The translations under genes were made by a program, and so were the position numbers. A stretch of 7,591 bases of DNA from Rickettsia typhi. GTDB taxonomy: Bacteria; Pseudomonadota; Alphaproteobacteria; Rickettsiales; Rickettsiaceae. The notes beneath the pieces were generated by a model. The model had not been told where the DNA came from. It saw nothing but the letters and a program-made list of their open reading frames with translations, and did no database searches. The DNA is taken from assembly GCA_945883665.1 (NCBI GenBank), contig CAMCXV010000047.1:1-7591 (forward strand), in the 5' to 3' direction. This document shows, in pieces, positions 1 to 6,430 of this stretch (position 1 is its first letter; the number at the start of each line of letters is the position of its first letter).

Positions 1-84
1 AGTTTTTATAATCAAAAAAGAATGCATCAATCTTTGGAATATTTAACTCCAGAGCAGGTGTATGTAACAAATATTATTGGCTAA
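1..84 (+). CDS. IS3-family transposase OrfB, C-terminal end (partial)
   Basis: The frame is open from base 1 to the TAA at 82-84 and gives 27 residues beginning SFYNQKRMHQSLEYLTPEQV. The pattern Y-N-x-K-R-x-H-x-S-L-x-Y-x-T-P-E-x-V is the conserved tail found after the DDE catalytic core (rve integrase domain) in IS3-family OrfB transposases. The gene enters from the left, so the catalytic triad and the OrfA/OrfB frameshift region lie outside the window and activity cannot be judged. The stop codon is about 50 bp from the probable right end of the element, a usual distance for this family. It runs convergently towards the truncated comEC fragment. Confidence 0.85.
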   Translation, partial: SFYNQKRMHQSLEYLTPEQVYVTNIIG

Positions 85-133
85 AATTATAACGAAAATT
101 ATATCTCTAAATTTTGATTTTTTAGTCTAGACA
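1..133 (+). mobile_element. Right end of an IS3-family insertion sequence
   Basis: The segment holds the OrfB tail, then about 49 bp of AT-rich non-coding DNA ending in TCTAGACA near 126-133. IS3-family elements end in 5'-TG...CA-3', and the CA at 132-133 fits. The bases to the right (from about 134) read in frame as comEC on the minus strand, which places the junction at about 133/134. An 8-bp palindrome GTCTAGAC lies at 125-132, inside the presumed terminal repeat. The left terminal repeat and the target-site duplication are not visible, so the boundary is an inference good to a few bases. Confidence 0.7.
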
Positions 134-741
134 AATTGGGCCACCTTAGCCTCAATACCATTTAGATACATATAAAGACCAAAATCATAACCATCTGGAA
201 GCAATGCAGAACTAAGTGGAAATAATTTTACAGTTAATCTTATTATATCATTTTTAACAAAATCTAAACTAGATTCACCCCTTAAAATCACTTTGATTTT
301 ACTCAAATTAAGATCTTTGGAATTATCTTTTCCTTTATTTAAAATTATTATATCGGTAAGAATTAATTGAGCCCCCCCTATCGTTGGTTTGATCTCCAGA
401 ATTTTAGCTTCTATATCAAAAACAGCAATTTTCGATAATTGAATTGTTGAAGTGCTAGCCACCCTAAGACATGCAACATTCATCCCTATAATAAAAAAAA
501 GCAAACTTGTAACAAATATACCTAGTATAAATCTTTCTGTTTTCCTTAAGAAAAAAACAAAAATTGTTAATATAATCGATATTGCGGTAAAAAATAACAC
601 TGAATTATTAAATGATTTTGCGTAACTTAAGGAATCTAAAAATTTAAAATAAACAGTAATACCATAAAAAAATAATACAAAGTACCACAAGCTTAAATGG
701 TGATACTCCCCCTCTAATTTTTTTATAAAATAGTGAAGCAT
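127..741 (-). pseudogene. comEC: comEC/rec2 N-terminal fragment, truncated by an IS
   Basis: This 204-residue frame matches the N-terminal region of ComEC/Rec2, the inner-membrane channel for DNA uptake. Hydrophobic segments lie at about residues 19-35, 47-65 and 70-92. They are followed by a soluble DUF4131-like region (about 100-200) that ends with the family pattern LPDGYDFGLYMYLNGIEA at 181-198. ComEC proteins are normally about 600-750 residues. The competence membrane domain and the C-terminal metallo-beta-lactamase-like domain are missing here. The stop codon (127-129) and last codon fall inside the right end of the IS3 element, so the reading frame was cut by the insertion; any 3' remainder should lie left of that IS. 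The ATG at 741-739 starts one base after the lpxB stop, so the fragment is the last member of the eptA-lpxB-comEC unit. No Shine-Dalgarno is evident. It is probably non-functional for DNA transport. The family call is fairly firm from the motif, not from a search. Confidence 0.75.
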
Positions 742-742
742 T

Positions 743-1891
743 TTATTTGCAGGATGCTATTGAAAAAATTATATCAGCTGCTTTATCTGTAGGTGTTTGT
801 TCATTATCAAGACCTATGGTTTTAAGAATTTTTTTTGCATTTTGAACTTGCAGACTTGATTCATTGGAATTGGATATTAATTTACTTAAAGCTTCACTAA
901 TATTTTTAGCTGTAAAATTAAGCTGTATATATTCTGGAATTATTTCTTTGTTTGAAATAATATTAATAATATTCACATATTTTATTTTGATAAATATTTT
1001 TAGGATAAAATAAGTTAGAAAATTTAATTTATAGCCAATTATCATTGGCGTTCCAGAGGCCGAAATTTCAAGAGTATTAGTGCCGGATTTTGCAAGAGCT
1101 ACATCGCTAACTGCAAAGCTCTGAAGCCTTTTATCACTAAAAAGAAAATTAAATTTTGCATCAGTTAAATATTGCTTAATATATGCAGCATATAAATCAT
1201 TAGGTTGAACAAATATAGCGGTAATTTTATGCTTTAGAGCCAAGCTGTTCAGCGCATCTTTGATTATTGGCATATGCCTTGAGATTTCAGATTTTCTACT
1301 TCCCGGAGTAATTGCTATTATTTTTTCATTATTAGCTATGTTAAATTCATGGCGCAAATTTTTTGATTTTATATAAAAATTTTGTTCCAAAACTGGGTAT
1401 CCAATAAACTCAGTGCTTAAACCATATTTAGTAAAGTAAGGTGGTTCAAATGGAAGTAATGCTAATAATTTATCATAAACTTTCGAATATTTTTTTGCTC
1501 TACCTTCTTTGTAAGCCCATACAGAAGGAGCAACGATATGAACTGATTTTATCGATGGCATCATTTGCCTGATTTTCTTTGCCACTCTGAAAGTAAATCC
1601 AGGAGCGTCAATAGTTATAAGCACATCAATCTTATTGTTAATTATGTCTAATACAGTTTTGTCGATAAGATTTTTGATACGAAAAACATGAGGTAAAATT
1701 TCAAAAAATCCCATCATATTTATTTCTTGAAAATCAAAAAGTGAAGTAACACCTTCTGCATTCATTTGGGGGCCACCAACTCCATAAAATACAATATCAT
1801 CTCTATCATTATTATTTTTTTTGATCGAGTTAATTATCCTAGCTCCGATAAAATCACCTGAATTTTCTCCTGCTATAAAATAAAATCTCAT
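743..1891 (-). CDS. lpxB: Lipid-A-disaccharide synthase
   Basis: LpxB joins UDP-2,3-diacylglucosamine to 2,3-diacylglucosamine-1-phosphate (lipid X), giving the beta-1,6-linked lipid A disaccharide 1-phosphate at the inner face of the inner membrane. The product is 382 residues, the same length as the E. coli enzyme. Visible family motifs are GENSGD at 8-13 (usually GEASGD), GVGGPQM at 37-43, MMGFFEILP at 59-67, TIDAPGF at 93-99, APSVWAYKEGR at 121-131, PGSRKSEI at 196-203 and the sugar-nucleotide region AKSGTNTLEISASGTPM at 267-283. By memory the whole protein resembles Rickettsia LpxB closely. Its ATG overlaps the eptA stop in an ATGA (1888-1891), suggesting translational coupling, and its stop is one base from the comEC start. 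No Shine-Dalgarno stands out. It looks intact, which implies the organism makes LPS. Confidence 0.96.
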   Translation of the reverse strand: MRFYFIAGENSGDFIGARIINSIKKNNNDRDDIVFYGVGGPQMNAEGVTSLFDFQEINMMGFFEILPHVFRIKNLIDKTVLDIINNKIDVLITIDAPGFTFRVAKKIRQMMPSIKSVHIVAPSVWAYKEGRAKKYSKVYDKLLALLPFEPPYFTKYGLSTEFIGYPVLEQNFYIKSKNLRHEFNIANNEKIIAITPGSRKSEISRHMPIIKDALNSLALKHKITAIFVQPNDLYAAYIKQYLTDAKFNFLFSDKRLQSFAVSDVALAKSGTNTLEISASGTPMIIGYKLNFLTYFILKIFIKIKYVNIINIISNKEIIPEYIQLNFTAKNISEALSKLISNSNESSLQVQNAKKILKTIGLDNEQTPTDKAADIIFSIASCK

Positions 1892-3471
1892 AATATAATA
1901 TTATTTTTTTGTTTTTTTGGGTTACACAAGCTGTAATTTTTATCTAATATATTAGATTCTATACCAAGACAATCTAGGACACTATGAAATACATAATCGT
2001 GTGAAATAATCTGACCCTTATAGCTATTTACCGAATCCACTAAATCTGGATAGTTTTGTTTAAAACTATCTGAAAACCATATCATGAAAGGTATGTCTCT
2101 TTGCTCTGGCGCAAATTCAGCTCCATGACCCAATCTACCATCTTCTCCTAATGATTCAGCATGATCTGAAACAAAAATCAAAAAAGCGTTTTTATTTTTT
2201 AGTAGCTTAATAACACTAGCTAAAAAAAAATCAGTATATAAAATAGAATTATCATAACTATTTATTAATTCTTCTTTAGAACAACTTGCTTGATCTACTT
2301 TAGCATTTTTTTTTTGAACGGGAGTGAATTCTGTAAATTCTTCTGGATATCGTGAGGCGTAATTCCAGTGACTACCTGATAATTGAGCTGTAATAAAATT
2401 TTTCCCCTCTTTTTCTATAAGTTTTTCGATATGTGGTAACATTAATTCATCATATGCGTTCATGGCGTATAATACAGATCCACCAGGAATTAAAGAAAAA
2501 TTTACCTCGTCATATATAGTACTTTCATTTTGTTCGTAATATTGCATAATAGATTGGGTGCTAACCCAAGTAGTATTATACCCAAGATTAGTTAAGACTG
2601 ACAAAAGACCTGTTTCTGATTTTGCTTTATCAAGATTTTCCTCATTATGCCTTGAAAGCAAACAAGCGACAGAAAGATGAGTAATATTTTCACAAGAATG
2701 GCCCTGAAAAGAAAATAAATTATCTATTTTTTCAATATTTGGGGTTGTGTTTCTTTCATATCCATTTATGCCAAAATTACTATATCTTGCTGATTCTCCT
2801 ATTATTAAAACAGCGGTGATATCATCAGCCTCATTTTTAATTTTAAAATCGAAGATTTTATTTATATCTTGGCGTACATGATCTTTGTTACCAAAAAAAT
2901 AAACATAACTATTATGTAGATATTGTATTGGGAAATAGGTTTTTAGAACTTTAAATTGAGGTGAGATAATATTATTAATCGCTAGAAACAAACATAGAGC
3001 TATTAATATCTTTGAAAAAAACGATTTCGTTGTTTGGGGATTAAAATGTTTTATACCAAAAATACAAATTGATAAACTAAATATTATCCATATAATAATT
3101 TTAGTGCTAACTAGTTCAGATATTTCTGACATTTGAGAGCCGTAAATAGCAGGCATCATTTTCCCCGTTGGAGCTATTCCGAGGTAAAATAAGTAGTAGC
3201 TAGCAATTGCACCTGTTAGAAACAGAAATATTGACCCCACAATAAATAGTACACGATGGATTGACAATCCAAAAAAGAAAACAAATGCTGCAATATAGGC
3301 GTAAATAAATTGTTTTAATAATTCAAATATGGCGCTAAAAAATGACGCTTTATAATATCCATATTTATATAATATTACACTCATATTAAACATTAGCATA
3401 TATATTAATGCAAACATCATAGATGTTTTAATCAGTGATATATCTAATTGTTTTTGAATAAACTTAATCAT
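1888..3471 (-). CDS. eptA: EptA/MCR-type lipid A phosphoethanolamine transferase
   Basis: This family moves phosphoethanolamine from phosphatidylethanolamine to lipid A phosphate on the periplasmic face of the inner membrane. That lowers surface charge and often protects against cationic peptides and polymyxins. The 527-residue length fits the family (about 540). Five membrane segments lie at about 14-34, 45-68, 73-95, 124-140 and 152-169, followed by an alkaline-phosphatase/sulfatase-fold domain. Catalytic-site residues are visible: E226 in IIGESARY, the nucleophile T264 in CENITHLSVAC (260-270), H368 in GSHWNY, and D436, H437 and H449 in VSDHAESLGEDGRLGHG. NGYERNTTPN (236-245) and ELINSYDNSILYTDFF (401-416) are also family hallmarks. 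The cysteines matching the active-site disulfide remain (C260, C270), but several other disulfide cysteines are absent. The gene is followed directly by lpxB, so it probably acts on the lipid A made by that pathway. The sugar position modified cannot be told from sequence; a related PEtn transferase with another target is the alternative. Confidence 0.9.
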   Translation of the reverse strand: MIKFIQKQLDISLIKTSMMFALIYMLMFNMSVILYKYGYYKASFFSAIFELLKQFIYAYIAAFVFFFGLSIHRVLFIVGSIFLFLTGAIASYYLFYLGIAPTGKMMPAIYGSQMSEISELVSTKIIIWIIFSLSICIFGIKHFNPQTTKSFFSKILIALCLFLAINNIISPQFKVLKTYFPIQYLHNSYVYFFGNKDHVRQDINKIFDFKIKNEADDITAVLIIGESARYSNFGINGYERNTTPNIEKIDNLFSFQGHSCENITHLSVACLLSRHNEENLDKAKSETGLLSVLTNLGYNTTWVSTQSIMQYYEQNESTIYDEVNFSLIPGGSVLYAMNAYDELMLPHIEKLIEKEGKNFITAQLSGSHWNYASRYPEEFTEFTPVQKKNAKVDQASCSKEELINSYDNSILYTDFFLASVIKLLKNKNAFLIFVSDHAESLGEDGRLGHGAEFAPEQRDIPFMIWFSDSFKQNYPDLVDSVNSYKGQIISHDYVFHSVLDCLGIESNILDKNYSLCNPKKQKNNIIL

Positions 3472-3518
3472 AACGATGTGTATATATTATTATTTATTTT
3501 TAACTAAAGTTTACTATC
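3472..3518. promoter_or_regulatory. Divergent promoter region between eptA and ruvX
   Basis: Only 47 bp separate the two divergent start codons, and the gap is almost wholly A+T. Any promoters for the minus-strand eptA-lpxB-comEC unit and for ruvX must lie here or inside the opposing gene. On the minus strand a TAATAT lies roughly 15 bp before the eptA ATG and could be a -10 element. No convincing -35 was found on either strand, and neither start codon has a clear Shine-Dalgarno. Assignment rests mainly on position. Confidence 0.35.
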
Positions 3519-3983
3519 ATGATCATATCTTCCCTGCAAGAGTTTTATAGTTTTTTTGAATTGAACAAACCATTAATATCCATTGACTACGGTAACAAAA
3601 AAATTGGTCTAGCGATTTCGAGTCCAGATCACGCAATAGCTATGCCTCATTCAATAATAGTCTCTTATAAAGAACAAGAAAAGTTAAATAAAATTATTGA
3701 TTTTATTGTCAAAAATAATGTATGCGCAATTGTTGTTGGGCTGCCAGTTAATATGAATGGCACCAACAGCGAACAGACAAAAATAGTTACTAATTTTGTT
3801 GATAAATTAGCTAAAAAAACGAATTTACCTATATATTTACAAGATGAGCGCTTAACATCAAAAGCAGCAGATAGTTTATTAAGAAATATGGGGTTTAATA
3901 GAAAACAACGAAATGAAAGAGATGATATGGCTGCTGCAAGCATGATTTTGGAAACAACTCTTGAATCAGCAAGAAAGTTATAG
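3519..3983 (+). CDS. ruvX: RuvX/YqgF, putative pre-16S rRNA nuclease
   Basis: RuvX (YqgF) is an RNase H-fold nuclease that helps mature the 5' end of 16S rRNA; early reports tied it to Holliday-junction resolution. The 154-residue protein carries the family's motifs in order: ISIDYGNKKIGLAIS at 20-34 with the metal-binding D23, IVVGLPVNMNGTNSEQT at 71-87, LQDERLTSKAAD at 107-118 with E110, and RDDMAAASMILE at 134-145 with D136. These three acidic residues are the expected active site, so the enzyme looks intact. The first 18 residues are an N-terminal extension relative to the core fold, but no internal ATG precedes the DYG motif, so this start is the only reasonable one. It is divergent from eptA, and about 100 bp with a separate promoter part it from rpmB. 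Confidence 0.93.
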   Translation: MIISSLQEFYSFFELNKPLISIDYGNKKIGLAISSPDHAIAMPHSIIVSYKEQEKLNKIIDFIVKNNVCAIVVGLPVNMNGTNSEQTKIVTNFVDKLAKKTNLPIYLQDERLTSKAADSLLRNMGFNRKQRNERDDMAAASMILETTLESARKL

Positions 3984-4003
3984 ATAAAGAAATGCAAAAC
4001 AAA

Positions 4004-4032
4004 TTGACAATAATCGGAAAAGCAAGTATCTT
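4004..4032 (+). promoter_or_regulatory. Sigma70-type promoter for rpmB-rpmE
   Basis: A perfect -35 hexamer TTGACA (4004-4009) is followed, after a 17-bp spacer, by TATCTT (4027-4032), which matches four of six -10 consensus bases. Transcription would start near 4039, leaving a leader of about 48 nt before the rpmB ATG. This is the best -35/-10 pair found in the window, in keeping with strong expression of ribosomal protein genes. Confidence 0.6.
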
Positions 4033-4086
4033 GTTCATCAAAGAATATATTTATACAGTTTGTTAAACTAAGATAGGAATTTAGAC

Positions 4087-4380
4087 ATGTCTCGTAGATG
4101 TGAATTGACTGGTGTAGGAGTGCAGTTTGGTAATAACGTTTCTCACTCACAAAGAAAAACAAGAAGGCGTTTTGAGCCTAACATTAAAGTTATTAAATGT
4201 GTCAGTGAATTAACTGGTCAGGAGTATAAACTAAAAGTGATTGCAAGATGCTTGCGTAGCATTGAGAAAGCTGGTGGTTTTGATAGTTTTATACTAAATG
4301 CAAAAACTTGCAAGATGTCTGATAAAGCTAAATCCATTAGAAAAGATATAAAAAAGATAAAAGATAAGGTAATAGCATGA
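4087..4380 (+). CDS. rpmB: 50S ribosomal protein L28 (bL28)
   Basis: bL28 is a small basic protein of the large ribosomal subunit. The 97-residue product begins MSRRCELTGVGVQFGNNVSH (1-20), followed by SQRKTRRRFEPN (21-32). This is the diagnostic L28 start: a C-x-x-T-G motif, then N-N-V-S-H-S and the R-R-R-F-x-P-N block. The later RCLRSIEKAGGFDSFIL (54-70) is typical of alphaproteobacterial L28. The length fits the Rickettsia type rather than the roughly 78 residues of E. coli; the extra length is a Lys-rich C-terminal tail. An AGGA Shine-Dalgarno at 4075-4078 sits 8 bases before the ATG and confirms the start. The stop overlaps the rpmE start in ATGA, so the two are translationally coupled. 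Confidence 0.97.
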   Translation: MSRRCELTGVGVQFGNNVSHSQRKTRRRFEPNIKVIKCVSELTGQEYKLKVIARCLRSIEKAGGFDSFILNAKTCKMSDKAKSIRKDIKKIKDKVIA

Positions 4381-4601
4381 AAAAAGACATTCATCCAAAA
4401 TATCAAGCCTTAAAAATTAAAATTGGTAAAGATGAGTTTTTAACTGCATCTACTTTAACAACTGGTGAAATTCTTATGGATGTGGACTATCGTAAACACC
4501 CAGCTTGGAATAAGTCAGCTCTTAATGTTGTTAATCAGTCAAATAAAAATGTTAGCGATTTTAACAAAAAATTTGCAGGATTGTCTTTTGGTGCAAAGTA
4601 A
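4377..4601 (+). CDS. rpmE: 50S ribosomal protein L31 (bL31), cysteine-free form
   Basis: bL31 sits on the central protuberance of the 50S subunit and bridges to the 30S. The 74-residue protein opens MKKDIHPKYQ, the standard L31 start. It carries ILMDVDYRKHPAWNK at 32-46 and the C-terminal pattern NVSDFNKKFAGLSFG (58-72). In its N-terminal half, the stretch between HP and the DVDYRKHPAW block matches the Rickettsia form rather than the zinc form. There is no cysteine anywhere, so this is the C-minus type that does not bind zinc. An AAGG at 4366-4369 lies 7 bases before the ATG, which overlaps the rpmB TGA (ATGA at 4377-4380). It is transcribed with rpmB. Confidence 0.96.
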   Translation: MKKDIHPKYQALKIKIGKDEFLTASTLTTGEILMDVDYRKHPAWNKSALNVVNQSNKNVSDFNKKFAGLSFGAK

Positions 4602-4649
4602 AGATTACGCTATCCAATGTTTTCAATATATTAATCTATTTTTCTTCTT

Positions 4650-4682
4650 CTTAATCTAAAAAGTTATAATTTTTAGATTAAG
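4650..4682. repeat. Perfect 13-bp inverted repeat downstream of rpmE
   Basis: CTTAATCTAAAAA (4650-4662) and TTTTTAGATTAAG (4670-4682) are exact reverse complements with a 7-base loop. The position, 48 bp after the rpmE stop, suits a transcription end for rpmB-rpmE. However, the plus strand continues with a G run instead of a T run, so it is not a canonical intrinsic terminator. It could instead be an RNA 3'-end stabiliser or part of a mobile-element end. Confidence 0.55.
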
Positions 4683-4784
4683 GGGGTACAAACTTTAATT
4701 TACTTTACTTAATATATCTATAAAAAGTCTTTTTCTATATTTTAAAATAAATTCTATTTGTTTGTTATTCCACTTAAATATTGT

Positions 4785-4808
4785 AATAATTTTTATAAAA
4801 AAATTATT
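4785..4808. repeat. AT-only 10-bp hairpin with 4-base loop
   Basis: AATAATTTTT (4785-4794) pairs exactly with AAAAATTATT (4799-4808) around the loop ATAA. The stem has no G or C and is not followed at once by a T run, so a terminator role is doubtful. It may be chance in such AT-rich sequence. Confidence 0.3.
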
Positions 4809-4993
4809 GTGATTATAGATTTTCTTAAAATTAGAGGGGTCCATTCATTACCTAAATATGGCTAATAAGCAAAAATTAATTAAGTAAGAAAAAATATAAT
4901 TTTAAATAAAATTTCTATTTGTAATTAGAAAAAAATTACTTTAGATTAGTTGAAGTAATTGGAGAATAGCTTCAATAAATAATAAAAAAATAC

Positions 4994-5002
4994 TGCTATA
5001 GA
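4994..5002 (+). promoter_or_regulatory. Possible extended -10 before the M23 peptidase gene
   Basis: TGCTATAGA combines a TGn extension with TATAGA (four of six matches to the -10 consensus). No good -35 lies at the right distance. Transcription would start near 5009, only about 8 nt before the ATG, and there is no Shine-Dalgarno, so the message would be nearly leaderless. The call is weak; the promoter may lie further upstream in the spacer. Confidence 0.25.
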
Positions 5003-5016
5003 CTAAAAATTATATT

Positions 5017-6378
5017 ATGATCAATACTATTAAAAATATAATCACTTGGCCTTTTGGCTTTGTTTCCGACTATTCACTTAAGAAATTTTTTGGTGTTACA
5101 GCTTTACTTTTGCTAGCAATATCATTACTTACCCTAAATCTCTACATAAATAATATATCATTTTCCTTTTTAACTCAAAAATTGAGTGCGGAAGAAGAAA
5201 TTTCAGAAAGTACAACAAGTACTGTTACTATTGAAAAAGGTGATACATTATCCAATATATTAAAGAGGGAAAAAATAACTATTGAAGATATTCAGAAAAT
5301 TACCAAAATAGCCGAATCTGAAAATCTTACCTTGTTGAAAATAGGTAAAACTATAACTTTTGAGTATAGTATAAATCTTCTTGAAAAAGAGGGAGAAGAG
5401 CTGGCAACAGAACAAAAAGCATTGAATATGATTTCGTTTGAGGTTGATAATATCAAATCTATTGATATTATCAAATCTGAAAATGGTTTCTCTACTGAAG
5501 TTCGTTCAGTACCGCTAACAAAGTTAATCACAAAATATGAAACAATTGTAGATTCAAATGTGATTTCTTCTTTAAAAAAAGCTGGTCTTTCTTCTAATAG
5601 TATTATTAGTTTGATAAATACCTATAGTCATCAAATTGATTTTCAAAGACAAATTCACCCAGGTGATAAAATAACAGTAATAACAGAAAAATTTGTTACT
5701 TCAGATAGTAAATTGTCTCATCATGGTGAAATAATTTACTCTTCAATTCAAAGTCAAGGTAATGATTATACAATTTATAGATATTCTCCGACTGGACAAA
5801 AAGAAGGTTACGAGTTCTTTTCAGAGGAAGGAAAAAGCACAAAAGGCACGCTACTTAAAACTCCAATAAAAGTAGTTAGAATATCCTCAAGTTTTGGATA
5901 TAGAGATAAACATCCTGTACATGGCTATGGTGCAATGCATGAGGGCGTTGATTTCGCAGCGCCAACAGGAACACCAATATACTCAGCTGGCAACGGAATA
6001 GTAGAGTTTATAGGATGGGCATCAGGTTATGGTCGTATCGTAGTGATAAAGCATAATAACAGCCTTTCTACTACCTATGCGCATGCTTCCAAATTTGCAA
6101 ATGGTTTAAAAAAAGGTTCAAATGTTAAACAAGGTGATACTATAGCTTTTGTCGGCACAAGTGGCAATGTTACTGGCGCTCATTTACACTATGAAGTAAG
6201 AGAGAATGGAAAAAAAATTAATCCAGCTAATTTCAAATCAACTCCTAGCGTGCAGTTGACAGGCGTAGGACTTAATAAGTTTAATAAATTTAAAAATCAA
6301 ATTTCTCGTTTAAAATCAAAACTTGATGGTAATATTGAAATTGTGGCCTCTGACTTAAAAGAAGTTGATTTATTTTAG
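5017..6378 (+). CDS. Membrane-anchored M23 murein DD-endopeptidase (MepM-like)
   Basis: M23 (LytM) metallopeptidases of this layout cut the peptide cross-links of peptidoglycan in the periplasm, allowing wall growth and division. The 453-residue protein has a short cytoplasmic N-terminus and one membrane anchor at about 24-46. A LysM/OapA-like segment follows at about 69-117 (VTIEKGDTLSNILKRE at 70-85), then a middle region with FQRQIHPGDKITVI (209-222), which recalls MepM. The catalytic M23 domain spans about 289-408. Its zinc ligands H308 and D312 (HEGVD) and H391 (HLH), and the catalytic H356 (YAH) and H389, are all present, so it should be active rather than a degenerate EnvC/NlpD-type activator. 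A 45-residue basic tail follows. It is flanked by the long spacer and by a likely terminator, so it is probably transcribed alone. Its substrate bond is inferred from the family. Confidence 0.92.
   Translation: MINTIKNIITWPFGFVSDYSLKKFFGVTALLLLAISLLTLNLYINNISFSFLTQKLSAEEEISESTTSTVTIEKGDTLSNILKREKITIEDIQKITKIAESENLTLLKIGKTITFEYSINLLEKEGEELATEQKALNMISFEVDNIKSIDIIKSENGFSTEVRSVPLTKLITKYETIVDSNVISSLKKAGLSSNSIISLINTYSHQIDFQRQIHPGDKITVITEKFVTSDSKLSHHGEIIYSSIQSQGNDYTIYRYSPTGQKEGYEFFSEEGKSTKGTLLKTPIKVVRISSSFGYRDKHPVHGYGAMHEGVDFAAPTGTPIYSAGNGIVEFIGWASGYGRIVVIKHNNSLSTTYAHASKFANGLKKGSNVKQGDTIAFVGTSGNVTGAHLHYEVRENGKKINPANFKSTPSVQLTGVGLNKFNKFKNQISRLKSKLDGNIEIVASDLKEVDLF
5444..5479 (+). repeat. 18-bp tandem duplication forming a 13-bp inverted repeat inside the M23 gene
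   Basis: Two adjacent 18-bp copies (5444-5461 and 5462-5479) agree at 16 of 18 positions and encode the repeated peptides DNIKSI/DIIKSE around residues 144-155. Because of the one central difference, the first 13 bases of copy 1 (TTGATAATATCAA) are the exact reverse complement of the first 13 of copy 2 (TTGATATTATCAA), separated by 5 bases. The mRNA could fold a strong hairpin here. The frame is kept, so the protein only gains six residues between the LysM-like and middle regions. Confidence 0.7.
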
Positions 6379-6401
6379 CATTACTTCGAATCAACTTTTA
6401 T
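6362..6401 (+). terminator. Probable intrinsic terminator overlapping the end of the M23 gene
   Basis: AAGTTGATT (6362-6370) pairs exactly with AATCAACTT (6389-6397) across an 18-base loop, and the descending arm runs into TTTTATT. The ascending arm lies in the last codons of the peptidase gene. The stem is AT-rich and the loop long, so efficiency is uncertain. AATCAA (6389-6394) can also pair with TTGATT at 6401-6406, giving a competing hairpin. Confidence 0.45.
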
Positions 6402-6430
6402 TGATTGCTATTAGTAATTATGTGTCAATC

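Larger units (their letters stand above)
4602..5016. other. Gene-free AT-rich spacer between rpmE and the M23 peptidase
   Basis: No open frame with recognisable protein features, tRNA or known RNA structure was seen in these 415 bp. The region contains a perfect 13-bp inverted repeat (4650-4682), a 10-bp AT-only hairpin (4785-4808), two related short motifs reading GGGGTaCA and GGGGTcCA on the plus strand (near 4690 and 4843), a 6-bp inverted repeat TTGAAG/CTTCAA (4950-4955 and 4970-4975), and a possible extended -10 just before the next gene. It resembles decayed non-coding DNA of the kind common in reduced Rickettsiales genomes, possibly with IS remnants. Confidence 0.6.

Noticed and set aside
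3665..4162. Long minus-strand open frame opposite ruvX and rpmB
   Set aside because: It is antisense to two well-supported genes, has low-complexity hydrophobic content typical of AT-rich shadows, and shows no recognisable family motif.
4218..4406. Minus-strand open frame opposite the rpmB/rpmE junction
   Set aside because: It lies wholly antisense to two firm ribosomal protein genes and has no supporting motif or ribosome binding site.
4465..4659. Plus-strand frame starting inside rpmE
   Set aside because: It is an out-of-frame reading of rpmE running into the spacer, and the rpmE protein is clearly the real one.
4602..5016. CRISPR array, tRNA or riboswitch in the long spacer
   Set aside because: No regularly spaced direct repeats, no cloverleaf or T-loop (GGTTCGANTCC-like) signature and no known aptamer motif were seen.
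5292..5531. Minus-strand open frame inside the M23 peptidase gene
   Set aside because: It is antisense to a coding region with clear domains and has no motif of its own.
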